Assembly (NCBI GenBank): GCA_945865545.1
Contig: CAMBEQ010000023.1
Location: 1-35,754, forward strand
Direction of reading: 5' to 3'
DNA: 35,754 nt
From: Sediminibacterium ginsengisoli
Lineage (GTDB): Bacteria; Bacteroidota; Bacteroidia; Chitinophagales; Chitinophagaceae
A program made the position numbers and the translations under genes. Of the stretch, positions 34,518 to 35,754 are shown piece by piece. The notes below the pieces were generated by a model. It worked only from the letters and a program-made list of their open reading frames with translations. It was not told the origin of the DNA and made no database searches. How positions within the stretch are numbered: position 1 is the stretch's first letter; every line of letters starts with the position of its first letter.

Positions 34518-35754
34518 ATGAAGAATATTAGAAATTTTTGCATCATCGCTCATATTGATCACGGTAAAAGTACTTTGGCCGATCGTTTATTAGAACATAC
34601 AAAAACAATTACCGAACGTGAGATGATGAATCAGGTATTGGATGATATGGATTTAGAAAGAGAAAAAGGGATTACCATTAAGAGTCATGCGATTCAAATT
34701 AATTATGTACATAAAGGCATTACTTACACTTATAATTTAATTGATACGCCCGGTCACGTTGATTTTAGTTATGAAGTAAGTAGGGCATTAGCTGCCTGTG
34801 AAGGGGCTTTATTATTAGTAGACGCCTCTCAAGGTATACAAGCACAAACTATTAGCAATTTATATTTAGCATTGGATAATAATTTAGAAATTATACCAGT
34901 GATTAATAAGATTGATATGGATGGGGCTAAAATCCCAGAAGTTACCGATCAAATTATTGAATTAATAGGTTGTAAACAAGAAGATATATTATTAGCTAGT
35001 GGCCGTTCGGGTATTGGTATTGAAGAAATACTACAAGCCATTTGCGAACGCATTCCAGCACCAGTAGGTGATCCAGAAGCCCCATTACAAGCCTTAATTT
35101 TTGATAGTGTATTTAATAGTTTCCGTGGAATTATTGTTTACTATCGAATTATGAATGGCGTTTTAAAGAAAAATGACAAAATTCGTTTTGTTGCATCTGG
35201 CCGAGATTATAATGCAGATGAAGTAGGTGTTTTAAAATTAGCCATGACCCCCAAGGCAGAAGTGAGGGCAGGTGATGTGGGCTATATTATAACTGGAATT
35301 AAAATTGCTAAAGAAGTAAAAGTAGGAGATACCATTACGCTTGCTAATAATCCAGGTCCAATGATTAATGGTTTTGAAGAAGTTAAACCCATGGTATTTG
35401 CTGGAATTTATCCTGTAAACACAGATGAGTTTGAAGAGCTAAGAGATTGTATGGAAAAATTACAATTGAATGATGCTTCTTTAACTTTTGAATTGGAAAC
35501 CTCACAAGCTTTGGGCTTTGGTTTTAGATGTGGATTCTTAGGATTGCTTCATATGGAGATTATCCAAGAACGTTTAGAAAGAGAGTTTAATCAAACAGTA
35601 ATTACCACGGTTCCTAACGTAAGTTTTATTTCGTATACCACCAGAGGAGAAAAAATAATAGTGAACAACCCTTCAGAAATGCCCGATCCTGTAAAAATTG
35701 AGCATATTGAAGAGCCTTATATTCGTGCGCAAATTATTACCTCACCAGACTATA
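34518..35754 (+). CDS. lepA: elongation factor 4 (LepA), C-terminal end cut by window edge
   Basis: This translational GTPase acts on the ribosome to back-translocate or aid elongation and initiation. The ATG at 34518 begins [19 protein letters not shown], with the G1 loop [27 protein letters not shown] (switch I), [12 protein letters not shown] (G3), and NKIDM (G4). About 412 codons are present and the frame is open to the window edge; roughly a third of the protein is missing. The EREKGITIK and lepA-specific [18 protein letters not shown] segments separate it from EF-G and EF-Tu. Confidence 0.95.
   Translation, partial: MKNIRNFCIIAHIDHGKSTLADRLLEHTKTITEREMMNQVLDDMDLEREKGITIKSHAIQINYVHKGITYTYNLIDTPGHVDFSYEVSRALAACEGALLLVDASQGIQAQTISNLYLALDNNLEIIPVINKIDMDGAKIPEVTDQIIELIGCKQEDILLASGRSGIGIEEILQAICERIPAPVGDPEAPLQALIFDSVFNSFRGIIVYYRIMNGVLKKNDKIRFVASGRDYNADEVGVLKLAMTPKAEVRAGDVGYIITGIKIAKEVKVGDTITLANNPGPMINGFEEVKPMVFAGIYPVNTDEFEELRDCMEKLQLNDASLTFELETSQALGFGFRCGFLGLLHMEIIQERLEREFNQTVITTVPNVSFISYTTRGEKIIVNNPSEMPDPVKIEHIEEPYIRAQIITSPDY

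Overview
This is an AT-rich, gene-dense chromosomal segment from a member of the Bacteroidota, most likely a Chitinophagaceae-like lineage. The pointers are a TonB-dependent receptor with an N-terminal carboxypeptidase-regulatory-like domain, the alternative GlmU-like protein of this phylum, a YtxJ-type bacilliredoxin, a fused SpmA-SpmB protein, and upstream -7 elements of the form TAnnTTTG that are characteristic of Bacteroidota promoters. The family-level placement is inference; the phylum is well supported. I see no tRNA, rRNA, CRISPR array, insertion sequence, prophage or integration scar. No gap between genes exceeds about 200 bases, and most are under 100.

Layout. At the left edge, minus strand, are a truncated NamZ/DUF1343 muramidase-like gene and a YkgJ cysteine-cluster gene. 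From 1611 to 9328 a plus-strand run has parE, a DUF1835 gene, a small cupin, parC, a CvfB-like RNA-binding gene and a thiolase, with gaps of 27 bases or less and one overlap. A minus-strand bacilliredoxin is followed by plus-strand genes for a DEDDh exonuclease, a dolichol-phosphate-mannose-synthase-like glycosyltransferase and an EamA transporter. Minus-strand genes from 12343 to 18067 encode an orphan TonB-dependent receptor, a 2-oxoacid dehydrogenase E2, CinA and a hotdog thioesterase.

From 18187 to 24452 a tight four-gene plus-strand operon encodes a 1001-residue exported TPR protein, an outer-membrane beta-barrel with a polylysine tail, a tail-anchored protein with a possible HU/CCDC81-like domain, and a zinc-ribbon methyltransferase. 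This is the least understood and most interesting part of the window. The remainder is mostly housekeeping: glutaminyl cyclase and YchF (minus), SpmA-SpmB fusion (plus), EVE-domain protein, LutA-like Fe-S protein, TPR protein, PDH E1 alpha and P5C dehydrogenase (minus), then GlmU-like, tpiA and a truncated lepA (plus).

How it works together. Several genes serve central carbon and amino-acid metabolism (PDH E1 alpha, E2, thiolase, TpiA, P5CDH, LutA), chromosome segregation (ParE/ParC), translation (LepA, YchF) and envelope building or uptake (NamZ, GlmU-like, two barrels, TPR proteins). Promoter-like -7 elements help fix several start codons, because longer open frames would begin upstream of, or inside, the promoter.
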